Origin: Nocardioides sp.
GTDB taxonomy: Bacteria > Actinomycetota > Actinomycetes > Propionibacteriales > Nocardioidaceae
DNA: 51,237 bases
Assembly: GCA_030698375.1 (NCBI GenBank)
Contig: JAUYLL010000038.1
Coordinates: 1 to 51,237 of the forward strand
Direction of reading: 5' to 3'
How positions within the stretch are numbered: position 1 is the stretch's first letter; each line of letters opens with the position of its first letter. Below the pieces are notes generated by a model that was not told the origin of the DNA, searched no databases, and saw only the letters and a program-made list of their open reading frames with translations. The position numbers and the translations under genes are program-made. Below, one piece after another: positions 34,779 through 44,382 of this stretch.

Positions 34779-35529
34779 GATCTTCCGCGAGGCGGTCTTC
34801 TCCGGCTCGCTCGTGCTCGCCGTGCCCGTGGCCCTGCTGGCCGGGCTGGTGTCGTTCTTCAGCCCGTGTGTGCTGCCGCTGCTGCCGGGCTACCTCTCCT
34901 ACACGACGGGGCTTTCGGGCGCCGACCTCGAGGCGGCGTACGACGGCCGTCGCCGTGGCCGGATGCTCGCCGGCAGCCTGCTCTTCGTCCTTGGCTTCTC
35001 GCTCGTCTTCGTCGCCTTCGGCGCGGTCTCGGGCGTGGTCGGGCAGTGGTTGTTCGAGTATCGCCGCGAGATCAGCATCGTCCTGGGGGCGTTGACGATC
35101 CTCGTCGGCCTGGCGTTCATCGGCCTGGTGCCGTTCCTCCAGCGCGACGTCCGAGTGCACCGCGTGCCGGCCGTGGGCCTGGCAGCCGCGCCGATGCTCG
35201 GGGTGCTCTTCGGGCTCGGCTGGACGCCGTGCTTCGGCCCGACGCTGACCGCGGTCACTGCCCTGGCGATGAACGAGGCGAGCGCTGGCCGTGGGGCCTT
35301 CCTCAGCCTCGTCTACGCCCTCGGGCTGGGCTTCCCTTTCATCCTCGCCGCGCTGGCCTTCCGGCGGGCGCTCGGCGCGATCGCGTGGGTGCGCCGGCAC
35401 CAGGCGTGGGTCACCCGCATCGGCGGAGCGATGCTGGTGCTCGTCGGACTGCTGCTGGTCACGGGGGTCTGGGACCTCTGGGTCAACCGCCTGCAGACCT
35501 GGTACGGCGGCTTCTCGGTGGCCGTCTGA
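34771..35529 (+). CDS. ccdA: Cytochrome c biogenesis protein CcdA
   Basis: A 252-residue membrane protein with about six helices. The redox Cys lie in VSFFSPCVLPLLPGYLSY and in LGWTPCFGPTLTAV, in paired helices 1 and 4. It passes electrons from cytoplasmic thioredoxin to the TlpA/ResA lipoprotein. GTG at 34771 overlaps the preceding gene by 8 bp. Confidence 0.95.
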   Translation: MGEIFREAVFSGSLVLAVPVALLAGLVSFFSPCVLPLLPGYLSYTTGLSGADLEAAYDGRRRGRMLAGSLLFVLGFSLVFVAFGAVSGVVGQWLFEYRREISIVLGALTILVGLAFIGLVPFLQRDVRVHRVPAVGLAAAPMLGVLFGLGWTPCFGPTLTAVTALAMNEASAGRGAFLSLVYALGLGFPFILAALAFRRALGAIAWVRRHQAWVTRIGGAMLVLVGLLLVTGVWDLWVNRLQTWYGGFSVAV

Positions 35530-35548
35530 TGACGAGGGAGAGCGTGTG

Positions 35549-37216
35549 ATGGACCGTCCGTCCGCCCCGGTGCGCGAGCCGCTCGGTGGCGCCGCCGACC
35601 GCGACACCGCGGCTGCTGCGCCTCCCGGGCTGGGCCCGCGCGAGCTGCTCCGGTGGGCCTGGCGCCAGCTGACCTCGATGCGTACCGCGCTGCTGCTGCT
35701 CCTGCTGCTCGCGGTGGCCGCCGTGCCCGGCAGCGTGATCCCCCAGGACGACGTCGACGCGTTCGCGGCCGCGCGGTACCGCGCCGACCACCCCCGGCTC
35801 ACGCCGGTCTTCGAGACCCTCGGCCTGTACTCCGTCTACAGCTCGCCGTGGTTCAGCGCGATCTACCTGCTGCTCATGGCCTCGCTGGTCGGGTGCATCC
35901 TGCCCCGCACCCGCGTCTACTGGCGGGCGCTGCGCGCGCGGCCGCCCCGGGCTCCCCGCAACCTCACCCGGATGCCGGTCTCCGCGACGTACGACGCGGG
36001 GCGGGGCGCAGACCCGGACGCTGTCCTGGCCGCGGCGGCCGCCCGGTTGCGCGGGGACCGCTACCGCGTCGAGCACGTCGCCGGCGACCACGTCAGCGCC
36101 GAGCGCGGATACTCCCGCGAGGCCGGCAACCTGCTCTTCCACGTGTCGGTCCTGGTCGTGCTCGTCGGGGTCGCGGCCGGATCCCTGCTCGGCTTCAAGG
36201 GCGGGGTCATCGTGGTGACCGGCAACGGGTTCTCCAACGTGCTGACCCAGTACGACGAGTTCGTCCCCGGTGGCCTCTTCGACCCCGACGACCTCGCACC
36301 CTGGTCGTTCACCGTCGACGACTTCGAGGTCGACTTCATCGCCGAGGGTGAGCAGCGCGGCCTCCCGCGCGACTTCTCGGCGGCGCTGACCTACCGCAAC
36401 CAGCCCGGTGACGAGCCGCGCGCCTACGACCTCGCGGTCAACCACCCGTTGCGCCTGGACGGCGGCGACGTCTACCTCGTCGGCCACGGCTACGCCCCGC
36501 ACATCACCGTCCGCGACGGGAACGGCGACGTCGCCTCCTCCGGCCCGGTGGTCTTCCTCCCCGAGGACGCCAGCTTCGTGTCCTTCGGTGTGGTCAAGGT
36601 CCCCGACGCGCAGCCCACCCAGGTCGGGCTCGAGGGATTGTTCTACCCCACCTTCGCCACCATCGACGGCGACCCCACGACGGTCTTCCCCGACGCCGCC
36701 AACCCGGCGCTCTCGCTGCTGCTGTACGCCGGTGACCTGGGTCTGGACACCGGCCTCTCGCAGTCGGTCTACGAGCTCGACAAGGATGGCCTCGAGCAGG
36801 TCGAGGCCGACGACAAGCCGTTCCGCCTCGACATGGCGCTGGGTGACCGGATCGAGCTGCCCGACGGCCTCGGCTCGGTCGAGTTCGACGGGCTGAGCCG
36901 CTGGGTGAAGCTGCAGACCGCGCAGACACCCGGCACCTGGCTCGCCCTCGCCGGCGTGAGCCTGGCGCTGCTCGGCCTCATGCTCTCGCTGTTCGTCCGG
37001 CCGCGCCGGGTGTGGGTGCGCGTGCGTGCCGAGGGCGCGGAGGGGGGCGCGGGAGCCCGCCGTACGCTGGTGGAGGTCGCCGGACTGGACCGTTCCGGGA
37101 GCAGTGACGACCCCGGAGAGCTGGCGGTGGCGGTCGACGCGCTCGCCCGCGACCTTGCCGGTGCGGGCCCCGCGCCGGATCCTGAGCAGACCCCCGATCA
37201 GAGGGAGCAGCAGTGA
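35549..37216 (+). CDS. resB: Cytochrome c synthase subunit ResB
   Basis: A 555-residue ResB/Ccs1 protein of System II. Membrane helices at about 45-65 (MRTALLLLLLLAVAAVPGSV), 100-118, 195-215 and 465-485; a large extracytoplasmic domain lies between the last two. With CcsB it moves haem across the membrane and attaches it to apocytochrome c. ATG at 35549 has GGGAG upstream. The C-terminal tail is acidic and variable. Confidence 0.93.
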   Translation: MDRPSAPVREPLGGAADRDTAAAAPPGLGPRELLRWAWRQLTSMRTALLLLLLLAVAAVPGSVIPQDDVDAFAAARYRADHPRLTPVFETLGLYSVYSSPWFSAIYLLLMASLVGCILPRTRVYWRALRARPPRAPRNLTRMPVSATYDAGRGADPDAVLAAAAARLRGDRYRVEHVAGDHVSAERGYSREAGNLLFHVSVLVVLVGVAAGSLLGFKGGVIVVTGNGFSNVLTQYDEFVPGGLFDPDDLAPWSFTVDDFEVDFIAEGEQRGLPRDFSAALTYRNQPGDEPRAYDLAVNHPLRLDGGDVYLVGHGYAPHITVRDGNGDVASSGPVVFLPEDASFVSFGVVKVPDAQPTQVGLEGLFYPTFATIDGDPTTVFPDAANPALSLLLYAGDLGLDTGLSQSVYELDKDGLEQVEADDKPFRLDMALGDRIELPDGLGSVEFDGLSRWVKLQTAQTPGTWLALAGVSLALLGLMLSLFVRPRRVWVRVRAEGAEGGAGARRTLVEVAGLDRSGSSDDPGELAVAVDALARDLAGAGPAPDPEQTPDQREQQ

Positions 37217-38226
37217 GCAGCACCGACCTGGCAGCGCTGAGCAACAACGCGATCACCCTGGCCGGAGTCCTCTACTTCGCCGCACTGCTGGCCCACCTCG
37301 TGGAGTGGTCGCGGCTGCGCGCCGTGGTGGCGGATGCCTCCGAGGTCACGGTCCCGGCGGAGGCGTCCGTCGGTGGCACCCTCGTCGCGACCGGTCCGGG
37401 TTCCGCGACGACCGCTGCCGCGGAGCTGCCCCGGGTCGCGTTCTGGGCCCGCCTGGGCATCGTGCTGACCGCCTTCGCCGCCGTCGTGCACGCCGTGGGC
37501 GTGGTGACCCGAGGCCTCGCCGCGGACCCGATCCGGGTGCCGTGGGGCAACATGTACGAGTTCACGATCTCGGCCAGCCTGGTCGCAGTCCTGCTCTACC
37601 TGGGGCTGCACCGGCGGCTGCGGCTCGACTGGCTCGGCCCGGTGATGGTGGGCTTCACCTGGGTGGTGCTGCTCGCCGCGGTCCGCCTGCTCTACGTGCC
37701 GATCGCGCCGCTCATGCCGTCGCTGCAGTCCCCGTGGCTGGTCATCCACGTCCTCGCCGCGATCCTCGCGACGGGCGCGTTCACCGTCGCTGGCATGGCC
37801 TCGGTGCTCTACCTCGTCAAGGAGCGCAGCCAGACCCGCGGCCGGATCCGCCCCGGCGGGTACCTCGACCGGCTCCCGGCGCTCGCCGGGATGGACCGGG
37901 TGGCCTACCGGCTGCACGCCTTCGCCTTCCCCGTCTGGACCTTCGGGGTGCTCATCGCCGGTCCGATCTGGGCGGAGAACGCGTGGGGCCGCTACTGGGG
38001 CTGGGACCCCAAGGAGGTCTGGTCGTTCATCACGTGGGTCGTCTACGCCGCCTACCTGCACGCACGAGCCACCCGTGGGTGGAAGGGCCGCCAGGCCGCG
38101 CTCGTCGCACTGGTTGGGCTGGCCACCCTGTGGTTCAACTTCGTCGGCATCAACTACTTCTTCGGCGACGCCAGCCAGCACTCCTACGCGCTGCTGCAGG
38201 TCGGCGCGGCGCTCGCAGCAGCCTGA
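37213..38226 (+). CDS. ccsB: Cytochrome c synthase subunit CcsB (ResC/CcsA type)
   Basis: A 337-residue membrane protein with the haem-binding WWD-type signature WGRYWGWDPKEVWSFITW and conserved His residues in flanking helices (VVHAVGVVTRG, LHAFAFPVW, SQHSYALLQVG). It forms the haem-transporting synthase with ResB. GTG at 37213 overlaps the resB stop. Last gene of the hemL-ccsB unit. Confidence 0.95.
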   Translation: MSSTDLAALSNNAITLAGVLYFAALLAHLVEWSRLRAVVADASEVTVPAEASVGGTLVATGPGSATTAAAELPRVAFWARLGIVLTAFAAVVHAVGVVTRGLAADPIRVPWGNMYEFTISASLVAVLLYLGLHRRLRLDWLGPVMVGFTWVVLLAAVRLLYVPIAPLMPSLQSPWLVIHVLAAILATGAFTVAGMASVLYLVKERSQTRGRIRPGGYLDRLPALAGMDRVAYRLHAFAFPVWTFGVLIAGPIWAENAWGRYWGWDPKEVWSFITWVVYAAYLHARATRGWKGRQAALVALVGLATLWFNFVGINYFFGDASQHSYALLQVGAALAAA

Positions 38227-38242
38227 TCAGTTGACCGGAGGG

Positions 38243-38527
38243 TCAGGCCGAGGGCGCGGGCGGCGGGGTCCCCCCGTCGCCGCCCTCCTGGGCCTTCCGC
38301 CGGGCCGCGCGGCGACGCTCGGCCTCGAGCCGGCGCAGGAAGTCGGGGTCGTCGTCGGGACCCCGGGCGTGTGGCGGACGGGTCGGGCCGGAGGGGCGGC
38401 GCGGCCGGGCGCCGCGGCCCCCGGAGCCGCCGGATCCGCCACGGCGCACTCGACGGCGCTCGATCCACCAGAACGTCAGGTAGACCAGCGCGCCGAACGC
38501 GACGATGACCAGGAGAAACTTGCCCAC
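38243..38527 (-). CDS. Small hypothetical membrane protein with basic tail
   Basis: A 94-residue protein: one N-terminal membrane helix (about 2-22, GKFLLVIVAFGALVYLTFWW), then an Arg/Gly/Pro-rich cytoplasmic tail with DPDFLRRLEAERRRAARRK. No known family recognised. The GTG at 38527 is set by TACCCT six bases upstream; an upstream ATG at 38572 is not needed. It is convergent with ccsB. Confidence 0.7.
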   Translation of the reverse strand: MGKFLLVIVAFGALVYLTFWWIERRRVRRGGSGGSGGRGARPRRPSGPTRPPHARGPDDDPDFLRRLEAERRRAARRKAQEGGDGGTPPPAPSA

Positions 38528-38533
38528 ACCCCC

Positions 38534-38579
38534 AGGGTAGGAGGCTGTGACAACCACCCCGACAGCGACCACCTACCCT
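38534..38579. promoter_or_regulatory. Divergent identical leaderless promoters
   Basis: TACCCT on the minus strand (38539-38534) and TACCCT on the plus strand (38574-38579), each exactly six bases before a GTG start (38527 and 38586). The two units mirror each other across 58 bp. Confidence 0.6.
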
Positions 38580-38585
38580 GGAGGG

Positions 38586-38852
38586 GTGAAGCCGTTCGTC
38601 ATCTACACCCTGCTCCGCGTCGCGCTCTTCGTGGCGTGCTACTCGCTGACCATCGGCGTCTACATGCTGGTGGCCGGGACTGACTCGGTACCGGTGCTGT
38701 GGCCGCTGCTCGTGGCGGTCGTGCTGTCCTCGCTGCTGTCGTACCCGCTGCTGCGCGGCCCGCGCGTGCGCTTTGCGCAGCGGATCGAGGAGCGCGCCCA
38801 GCGCGCCACCGAGCGCTTCGAGGCCTCGAAGGCCAAGGAGGACGTCGACTGA
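38586..38852 (+). CDS. DUF4229-type small membrane protein
   Basis: An 88-residue protein with two membrane helices (about 5-25 and 33-54) and a charged C-terminal tail RFAQRIEERAQRATERFE likely forming a coiled coil. It fits the actinobacterial DUF4229 group, which sits near menaquinone genes; function unknown. GTG start by the leaderless rule. It ends 8 bp from the convergent thioesterase gene. Confidence 0.78.
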   Translation: MKPFVIYTLLRVALFVACYSLTIGVYMLVAGTDSVPVLWPLLVAVVLSSLLSYPLLRGPRVRFAQRIEERAQRATERFEASKAKEDVD

Positions 38853-38860
38853 CGTCGGGG

Positions 38861-39754
38861 TCAGACGCCCGGTGGGGAGGCCTTCGGTCCCTCACGGGTG
38901 AAGGTGACGTCGTCGAAGTCGACCGTCCGCTTGGCGTTGGCCAGCGACGTCACCGTGCACGACCCGAGCCGGCCCTGCCGGTCGAAGAGCACGACGGTGC
39001 CGACGGCCACGCCGTCGTGCACGACCCGGTCGGAGGCCGCCAGGCCGATCTCCCGGCTCACCGGCAGGCGGGCGAGCGACAGCGTGATGTCGGTGTTGAT
39101 GAACTCCACCCCGGCCGAGCCCCAGTTCGTCACCATGCTCGCGGAGTCGGCCACCGCGGCCGCGGCCACGAACGCCGAGGAGAGCTCGCCGGCGACCGCG
39201 GTCGGGATCGTCTGCCAGGCCTGCTTCCGGCCACCGTTCTGGTGCTGCCCGAAGTTCTGGGTCCAGCCCGCCTCCTCGCTCCAGAAGAACGGCACCCGCG
39301 GGCTGTCGGACTCCGGGACGACGTCGAGCGGGGGAAGCTCCGGACCGGTCGCCGGGCCCCACACCTCCCCGGGCGGGGTGGTCGAGGGCTTCAGGGCGAG
39401 GAGCGAGGCGCGCGCGGTGAGCACCGGCCCGTCGGGCCCGTCCTGCTCGAGCGCGACGTCGACCAGGCAGAGGCGGGCGCTCTCCCGCACCACGCTCGTC
39501 CGCAGCCGGCACGGGTCCATCCGAGCGGGCCGGAACAGGTCGACGGTGAAGCGGGCGGGGACGAGGTCGTCGCGCCCGAGGTCGTGCAGGGCGCGCTCCC
39601 CGGACCGGCCGAGCGCGGCACTCACCGCCACGCCGTGCATCTGGTCGGCGCTCCACAGGCTGCGGGCCATGTCCTGCGGGAGCAGGACGTCGTCGGGGCC
39701 CGTGCGGAAGAAGGCGATCTCGTGGTCGGGGACGGCGGTCTCGGGAGGAGTCAC
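38861..39754 (-). CDS. Thioesterase-family (double hot-dog) protein
   Basis: A 297-residue protein with two hot-dog-like halves: [20 protein letters not shown] and [20 protein letters not shown] in the first, [21 protein letters not shown] in the second. It resembles acyl-CoA thioesterases of the TesB-like/4HBT_3 type. GTG overlaps the menA stop (GTGA), so it is cotranscribed with menA. A role in hydrolysing 1,4-dihydroxy-2-naphthoyl-CoA, the step before MenA, is an attractive guess but not shown. Confidence 0.78.
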   Translation of the reverse strand: MTPPETAVPDHEIAFFRTGPDDVLLPQDMARSLWSADQMHGVAVSAALGRSGERALHDLGRDDLVPARFTVDLFRPARMDPCRLRTSVVRESARLCLVDVALEQDGPDGPVLTARASLLALKPSTTPPGEVWGPATGPELPPLDVVPESDSPRVPFFWSEEAGWTQNFGQHQNGGRKQAWQTIPTAVAGELSSAFVAAAAVADSASMVTNWGSAGVEFINTDITLSLARLPVSREIGLAASDRVVHDGVAVGTVVLFDRQGRLGSCTVTSLANAKRTVDFDDVTFTREGPKASPPGV

Positions 39755-40641
39755 CGACCGATCATCCCAACACCCACCAGCAGACCGAGACCGTAGGTCA
39801 GTTCAGCGAGACCGGTCTGCTGCAGGACAGGGACGAGCGCCGGCCCCCGTGCACCGCCGAGCACCGTCCGCAACGCGGGCACCAGCGGTACGACGGCCAC
39901 CGCCGCGAGCAGCGCCCACCCGGTGGTGAGGGCCGCCACCGCGGCGAGCGCGACGAGCGCGAGGGCGGCCAGGCCGGCGTACAGCAGGCGGGTGCGGACC
40001 TCACCGAGCACGACGGCGAGGGTGCGCTTGCCGACCTCGCGGTCCGTGGGGATGTCGCGCAGATTGTTGGCCACGAGGATCGCGCAGGCCAGCGCACCGA
40101 TCCCGGTGCCGGCGAGCAGGGCCGGCACGAGCACGGCGGCGCCGCCACCGGCCTGGACGTACGCCGTGCCGACGACCGCGACGAGGCCGAAGAAGACGAA
40201 GACCATGAGCTCGCCGAGTGCGCGGTAGCCGTACGGCTTCGCCCCACCCGTGTAGCCCCAGGCGGCGACCAGGCAGAGTGCGCCCACCGCGAGGAGCCAC
40301 CACGCGGCGGTGGCGGCGAGCACCAGGCCGAGGAGGCCCCCGACAGCCAGGGACCCGAGGGCTGCGGTCTTGACCGCCTGCGGGCTGGCCAGGCCGGACC
40401 CGACGAGGCGCAGTGGGCCGACCCGGTCGTCGTCGGTGCCGCGGACGCCGTCGGAGTAGTCGTTGGCGTAGTTGACGCCGACCTGGAGCGCGAGCGCCAG
40501 GCCGAGGGCGAGCAGCGCCTTCCACCACACGAACCCGTCGACGCCGAGTGCGACGCCGGTGCCGGCGAGCACGGGAGCGACGGCGGCGGGGAGGGTGCGG
40601 GGGCGGGCACCGGCGAGCCACTGGGCGGGGGTCGGGGTCAC
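39751..40641 (-). CDS. menA: 1,4-dihydroxy-2-naphthoate polyprenyltransferase
   Basis: Attaches the polyprenyl tail to DHNA, giving demethylmenaquinone. The 296-residue UbiA-type membrane enzyme has about nine helices and both Asp-rich motifs, [17 protein letters not shown] and [21 protein letters not shown] at 40641 was chosen from the family N-terminus ([15 protein letters not shown]) and GAGAAT eight bases before it; a much longer open frame upstream is antisense to menE. Confidence 0.95.
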   Translation of the reverse strand: MTPTPAQWLAGARPRTLPAAVAPVLAGTGVALGVDGFVWWKALLALGLALALQVGVNYANDYSDGVRGTDDDRVGPLRLVGSGLASPQAVKTAALGSLAVGGLLGLVLAATAAWWLLAVGALCLVAAWGYTGGAKPYGYRALGELMVFVFFGLVAVVGTAYVQAGGGAAVLVPALLAGTGIGALACAILVANNLRDIPTDREVGKRTLAVVLGEVRTRLLYAGLAALALVALAAVAALTTGWALLAAVAVVPLVPALRTVLGGARGPALVPVLQQTGLAELTYGLGLLVGVGMIGR

Positions 40642-40649
40642 GAGGCGCG

Positions 40650-40670
40650 ATTCTCCCAGGCGGCTAGCGT
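40650..40670. promoter_or_regulatory. Divergent menA / menE promoters
   Basis: Minus strand: GAGAAT (40655-40650), eight bases before the menA GTG. Plus strand: TAGCGT (40665-40670), seven bases before the menE GTG at 40678. Only 36 bp separate the two coding regions. Confidence 0.5.
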
Positions 40671-40677
40671 GCTCGGT

Positions 40678-41709
40678 GTGAGCACCCTGCGCCCGGTCTC
40701 CGGCCCCGCTGCCGAGGTGACGACCCTGCTCGACCACTGGCTGGCCGAGGCGGACCCCGCGCCGCTGGAGATCGAGACCTCCGGCTCGACCGGCGAGCCC
40801 AAGCGGGCGCTGCTCTCCCGCGCGGCCGTGCTCGCCTCGGCGCGGGCGACCCACGAACGGCTCGGCGGCCCCGGACAGTGGCTGCTCGCGCTCCCGTCGG
40901 CGTACGTCGCGGGGGTGCAGGTGCTGGTGCGCAGCCTCGACGCCGGCCACCCGCCGGTGATGCTCGAGGAGCACGCCGGCCTCGCCGAGGCGGTGGCCGC
41001 GATGACAGCACCACGGCGCTACGCCTCCCTCGTGCCGACCCAGCTGGTCCGCGCGCTCGAGCGCCCCGAGGACGTGGCCGCGCTCGCCGACCTCGACGCG
41101 GTCCTGCTCGGCGGCGCCGCCGCCGACGAGGGGCTGCGCGCCCGCGCGGAGGAGGCGGGCGTGACCGTCGTGACGACGTACGGGATGAGCGAGACCTCCG
41201 GCGGCTGCGTGTACGACGGGGTCCCCCTGCCCGGCGTCGAGGTCCGGACCGCCGACGACGGCCGGCTCGAGGTCCGCGGCCCGGTGCTCTTCGACGGCTA
41301 CCGCGACGACCCCGTCCGGACGGCGGCGGCGCGCACCGACGACGGCTGGTTCCGCACCGACGACCTCGGCACGGTGGTCGACGGCCGTGTCACGGTGCTC
41401 GGCCGGGCCGACGACGTCGTGGTCAGCGGCGGGGTCAAGGTGCCTGCCGCCGCGGTGGCCGCCCGCCTGCGCACCCACCCCGGGGTCGAGGCCGCGGAGG
41501 TCCTCGGCGTGCCCGACCCCGAGTGGGGGCAGCGTGTCGTGGCGTTCGTGGTCGGCGACCTCGGGCTCGACGCGGCCCGCGACTGGGTGGCTGCCCTGCA
41601 CCCCCGCCCCTGGGCGCCGCGCACGGTGCACCTGCTCGACGCCCTCCCACTGCTGCCGAACGGCAAGGTCGACCGCGTCCGGCTGCGGGCGCGACAGGAG
41701 GACTCGTGA
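40678..41709 (+). CDS. menE: o-Succinylbenzoate-CoA ligase
   Basis: Activates o-succinylbenzoate to its CoA ester. The 343 residues make a short ANL enzyme, typical of actinobacterial MenE. Motifs: [16 protein letters not shown] (A3), [16 protein letters not shown] (A5), [10 protein letters not shown] (A7) and the A10 Lys in [15 protein letters not shown] start at 40678. First gene of menE-menC-menD. Confidence 0.93.
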   Translation: MSTLRPVSGPAAEVTTLLDHWLAEADPAPLEIETSGSTGEPKRALLSRAAVLASARATHERLGGPGQWLLALPSAYVAGVQVLVRSLDAGHPPVMLEEHAGLAEAVAAMTAPRRYASLVPTQLVRALERPEDVAALADLDAVLLGGAAADEGLRARAEEAGVTVVTTYGMSETSGGCVYDGVPLPGVEVRTADDGRLEVRGPVLFDGYRDDPVRTAAARTDDGWFRTDDLGTVVDGRVTVLGRADDVVVSGGVKVPAAAVAARLRTHPGVEAAEVLGVPDPEWGQRVVAFVVGDLGLDAARDWVAALHPRPWAPRTVHLLDALPLLPNGKVDRVRLRARQEDS

Positions 41710-42677
41710 CCGCGCTCGAGGTCTGGTCGATCCCGCTGCGCACCCGCTTCCGCGGCCTCGAGGTGCGGGAGGGGGCCCTGGTCGTCGGCGAGGCCGGCGT
41801 GGGGGAGTGGAGCCCCTTCCTCGAGTACGACGCCCGGGTGGCCGAGCCGTGGCTGCGGTGCGCCGACGAGGCCGCCGCCGGTGACTGGCCCGACCCCGTG
41901 CGCGAGCAGGTGCCGGTCAACGTGACCGTCCCGGCGACCGACCCCGAGCACGCCGCCGCGATCGTCCGGGCGGGTGGCTGCGCCACCGCGAAGGTCAAGG
42001 TCGCCGAGGCCGGCCAGACGCTCGCCGACGACGAGGCCCGGGTCGCGGCCGTGCGCGAGGCCCTCGGGCCCGGTGGGGCCGTGCGGGTCGACGCGAACGG
42101 CGGCTGGTCGGTCGAGGAGGCGGTGCGCGCCGTGGCCGTGCTCGACCGCGCCGCCGGCGGACTGGAGTACGTCGAGCAGCCCTGCGCGTCCGTCGAGGAC
42201 CTGGCCGCGGTGCGCCGCCGGGTCGACGTCCCGGTGGCCGCCGACGAGTCCATCCGTCGCGCCGCGGACCCCTACCGGGTGCGTGACCTCGAGGCCGCCG
42301 ACGTGGCCGTGCTCAAGGTGCAGCCGCTCGGCGGCGTCCGGGCGTGCCTGCGCATCGCCGAGGACATCGGACTGCCCGTCGTCGTCAGCTCCGCGTTGGA
42401 GTCCTCCGTCGGCATCGCTGCCGGGGTGGCGCTGGCCGCGGCACTGCCCGAGCTGCCCTACGCCTGCGGCCTGGCGACGGTCCAGCTGCTCACCGCCGAC
42501 GTCGTGACCGAGCCGCTGCTCCCCGTCGACGGCTTCCTCCCCGTACGACGCCCCGTCCTCGACCCGGACGCGCTGCGGGCGGTCGCAGCGACCCCCGCCC
42601 GGCGGGCCGCCTGGGAGGCCCGCCTCGTGGAGGTGCGCGCGCTGCAGGACGCAGTGCGGCAGGATCGTCGTCCGTGA
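41706..42677 (+). CDS. menC: o-Succinylbenzoate synthase
   Basis: An enolase-superfamily dehydratase making o-succinylbenzoate from SHCHC. The 323 residues include the KxK pair in [11 protein letters not shown], metal ligands in [15 protein letters not shown] and VAADESIR, and the second Lys in [12 protein letters not shown] overlaps the menE stop (GTGA) and its end overlaps menD. Confidence 0.94.
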   Translation: MTALEVWSIPLRTRFRGLEVREGALVVGEAGVGEWSPFLEYDARVAEPWLRCADEAAAGDWPDPVREQVPVNVTVPATDPEHAAAIVRAGGCATAKVKVAEAGQTLADDEARVAAVREALGPGGAVRVDANGGWSVEEAVRAVAVLDRAAGGLEYVEQPCASVEDLAAVRRRVDVPVAADESIRRAADPYRVRDLEAADVAVLKVQPLGGVRACLRIAEDIGLPVVVSSALESSVGIAAGVALAAALPELPYACGLATVQLLTADVVTEPLLPVDGFLPVRRPVLDPDALRAVAATPARRAAWEARLVEVRALQDAVRQDRRP

Positions 42678-44377
42678 GCACCCACGCCGACGTCCCCGAG
42701 GCGCCTCGCAACGCCGCCACCGCGATGGCGCGGACGGTCCTCGAAGCGCTGGTCGCCGGTGGCGTCCGCGACCTGGTGCTCGCGCCCGGCTCGCGCAGCG
42801 CCCCGCTGGCCTTCGCCGCCCACGCCGCCGCCGGACGGCTCCGCCTGCACACCCGGGTCGACGAGCGCACCGCCGGGTTCCTCGCACTCGGTCTGGCCAA
42901 GGCCTCCCGCGTCCCGGTCGCCGTGGTGACGACGTCCGGCACTGCCGTGGCCAACCTGCACCCGGCGGTCCTCGAGGCGGACGCGGCCGGGGTGCCGCTG
43001 CTGCTGCTGACCGCCGACCGCCCCGCCGATCTCCGCGGCACCCAGGCGAACCAGACCACCGACCAGGTCGGGATCTTCGGCACCGCTGCCCGGTGGGACC
43101 TCGACGTGCCCCCCGGGATCCCAGGCGTGCACGAGCAGACCCAGGTCGAGGACTGGCGCGACCTCGTCGCGCGGGCGGTCCGGGTGGCCGGCGGCGCCGA
43201 TGGTCCGCCCGGCCCCGTGCAGCTGAACCTCCAGCTCGCCGACCCGCTCGTGCCCGGCGCCGAGGGCGGCTGGTCGTCCCCGGTCGACGCCAGCACCCCG
43301 CTCGCCGCCGACGTCGGCCGGACCCGTCCCGCCGGGGTCGAGGTGCTGCGCGCCGGGCCGCGCACCGTCGTGATCGCCGGCGACGACGCCGGGCCGCCCG
43401 CGCGCAACCTCGCCGAGCAGGGCGGGTGGCCGCTGCTGGCCGAGCCGTCCTCCGGCGCCCGCACCGGCACGCACGCGATCCGCAGCTACCGACTGCTGCT
43501 CGGCGCGTCCGACCTCACCGACCGGATCGAGCGGGTGGTCGTCTGCGGCCACCCGACGCTCTCCCGTCCGGTGGTCCGGCTGATCTCCCGCGACGACGTC
43601 GAGGTCGTCGCGGTGCGCAACGCCACCGGCCACACCGACCCCGGCCACCGGGTCTCGCGGGTCCACGACGTGCTCACCGGCGAGCCCGGCTCCGACCCAG
43701 CCTGGCTCGAGGAGTGGCGTCGCCGGGACGCCGAGGTCTCCGCGGCCGTCGACCAGCTCGTCGCCGACCGCGCGGCGGAGGAGGGGGGCGTCCTCCCGCA
43801 GCAGGTGGCCGCGGCGGTGAGTGCCGCCGTACCTCCGGGTGGGCTGCTGTTCGTCGGGGCGTCGAACCCGGTGCGCGACCTCGACCTGATGGCCCGCCCC
43901 GCCACGGTGGGGGAGCGCCGGCTGGTACTCGCCAACCGCGGGCTGGCCGGCATCGACGGCACGCTCTCGTCGGCGATCGGAGCGGCGCTGGGGCGCGAGC
44001 GCACCAGCCGGGCCTTCGCCCTCGTCGGCGACGTGACGTTCCTCCACGACGCCACCGCACTGGTGCTCGGGCCCGACGAGCCGCGCCCGGACCTGACCAT
44101 CGTGGTCGTCAACGACGACGGCGGGAGCGTCTTCGCCTCCCTGGAGCAGGGCGGGCCGGAGTACGCCGGCTCCTTCGAGCGGCTCTTCGGCACCCCCCAC
44201 GGCGTCGACCTCGCCGCGGTGTGCGCGGCCACCCGCACCCCGCACTGGCGGGTGGAGTCGGTGGCCGAGCTCGAGCACGCCCTCGCCTCGGCCGCCGGAG
44301 GCATCGAGGTCGTCGAGGTGCGCTGTCGCCGCGACGGTCGGCGGGCCCTCGACGAGGCGCTGCGTTCGCTAGCGTGA
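42674..44377 (+). CDS. menD: SEPHCHC synthase
   Basis: Thiamine-diphosphate enzyme joining isochorismate and 2-oxoglutarate. The 567 residues begin with the ThDP N-domain: LVLAPGSRSAPLAFAAH, RVDERTAGFLALGLAK, TTSGTAVANLHPAVLEA. The cofactor region near the C-terminus reads ALVGDVTFLHDATAL ... VVVNDDGGSVF. GTG overlaps the menC stop. The -10 box of the next gene lies within its last codons. Confidence 0.95.
   Translation: MSTHADVPEAPRNAATAMARTVLEALVAGGVRDLVLAPGSRSAPLAFAAHAAAGRLRLHTRVDERTAGFLALGLAKASRVPVAVVTTSGTAVANLHPAVLEADAAGVPLLLLTADRPADLRGTQANQTTDQVGIFGTAARWDLDVPPGIPGVHEQTQVEDWRDLVARAVRVAGGADGPPGPVQLNLQLADPLVPGAEGGWSSPVDASTPLAADVGRTRPAGVEVLRAGPRTVVIAGDDAGPPARNLAEQGGWPLLAEPSSGARTGTHAIRSYRLLLGASDLTDRIERVVVCGHPTLSRPVVRLISRDDVEVVAVRNATGHTDPGHRVSRVHDVLTGEPGSDPAWLEEWRRRDAEVSAAVDQLVADRAAEEGGVLPQQVAAAVSAAVPPGGLLFVGASNPVRDLDLMARPATVGERRLVLANRGLAGIDGTLSSAIGAALGRERTSRAFALVGDVTFLHDATALVLGPDEPRPDLTIVVVNDDGGSVFASLEQGGPEYAGSFERLFGTPHGVDLAAVCAATRTPHWRVESVAELEHALASAAGGIEVVEVRCRRDGRRALDEALRSLA
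44370..44375 (+). promoter_or_regulatory. -10 hexamer inside the menD 3' end
   Basis: TAGCGT, seven bases before the ATG at 44383. It overlaps the menD stop codon, so the metallohydrolase gene may have its own leaderless transcript besides read-through from menD. Confidence 0.4.
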
Positions 44378-44382
44378 GCGGC

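Noticed and set aside
34185-38226. Cytochrome c genes as a horizontally acquired block
   Set aside because: Base composition and codon use match the surroundings and the order equals that of other actinobacteria.
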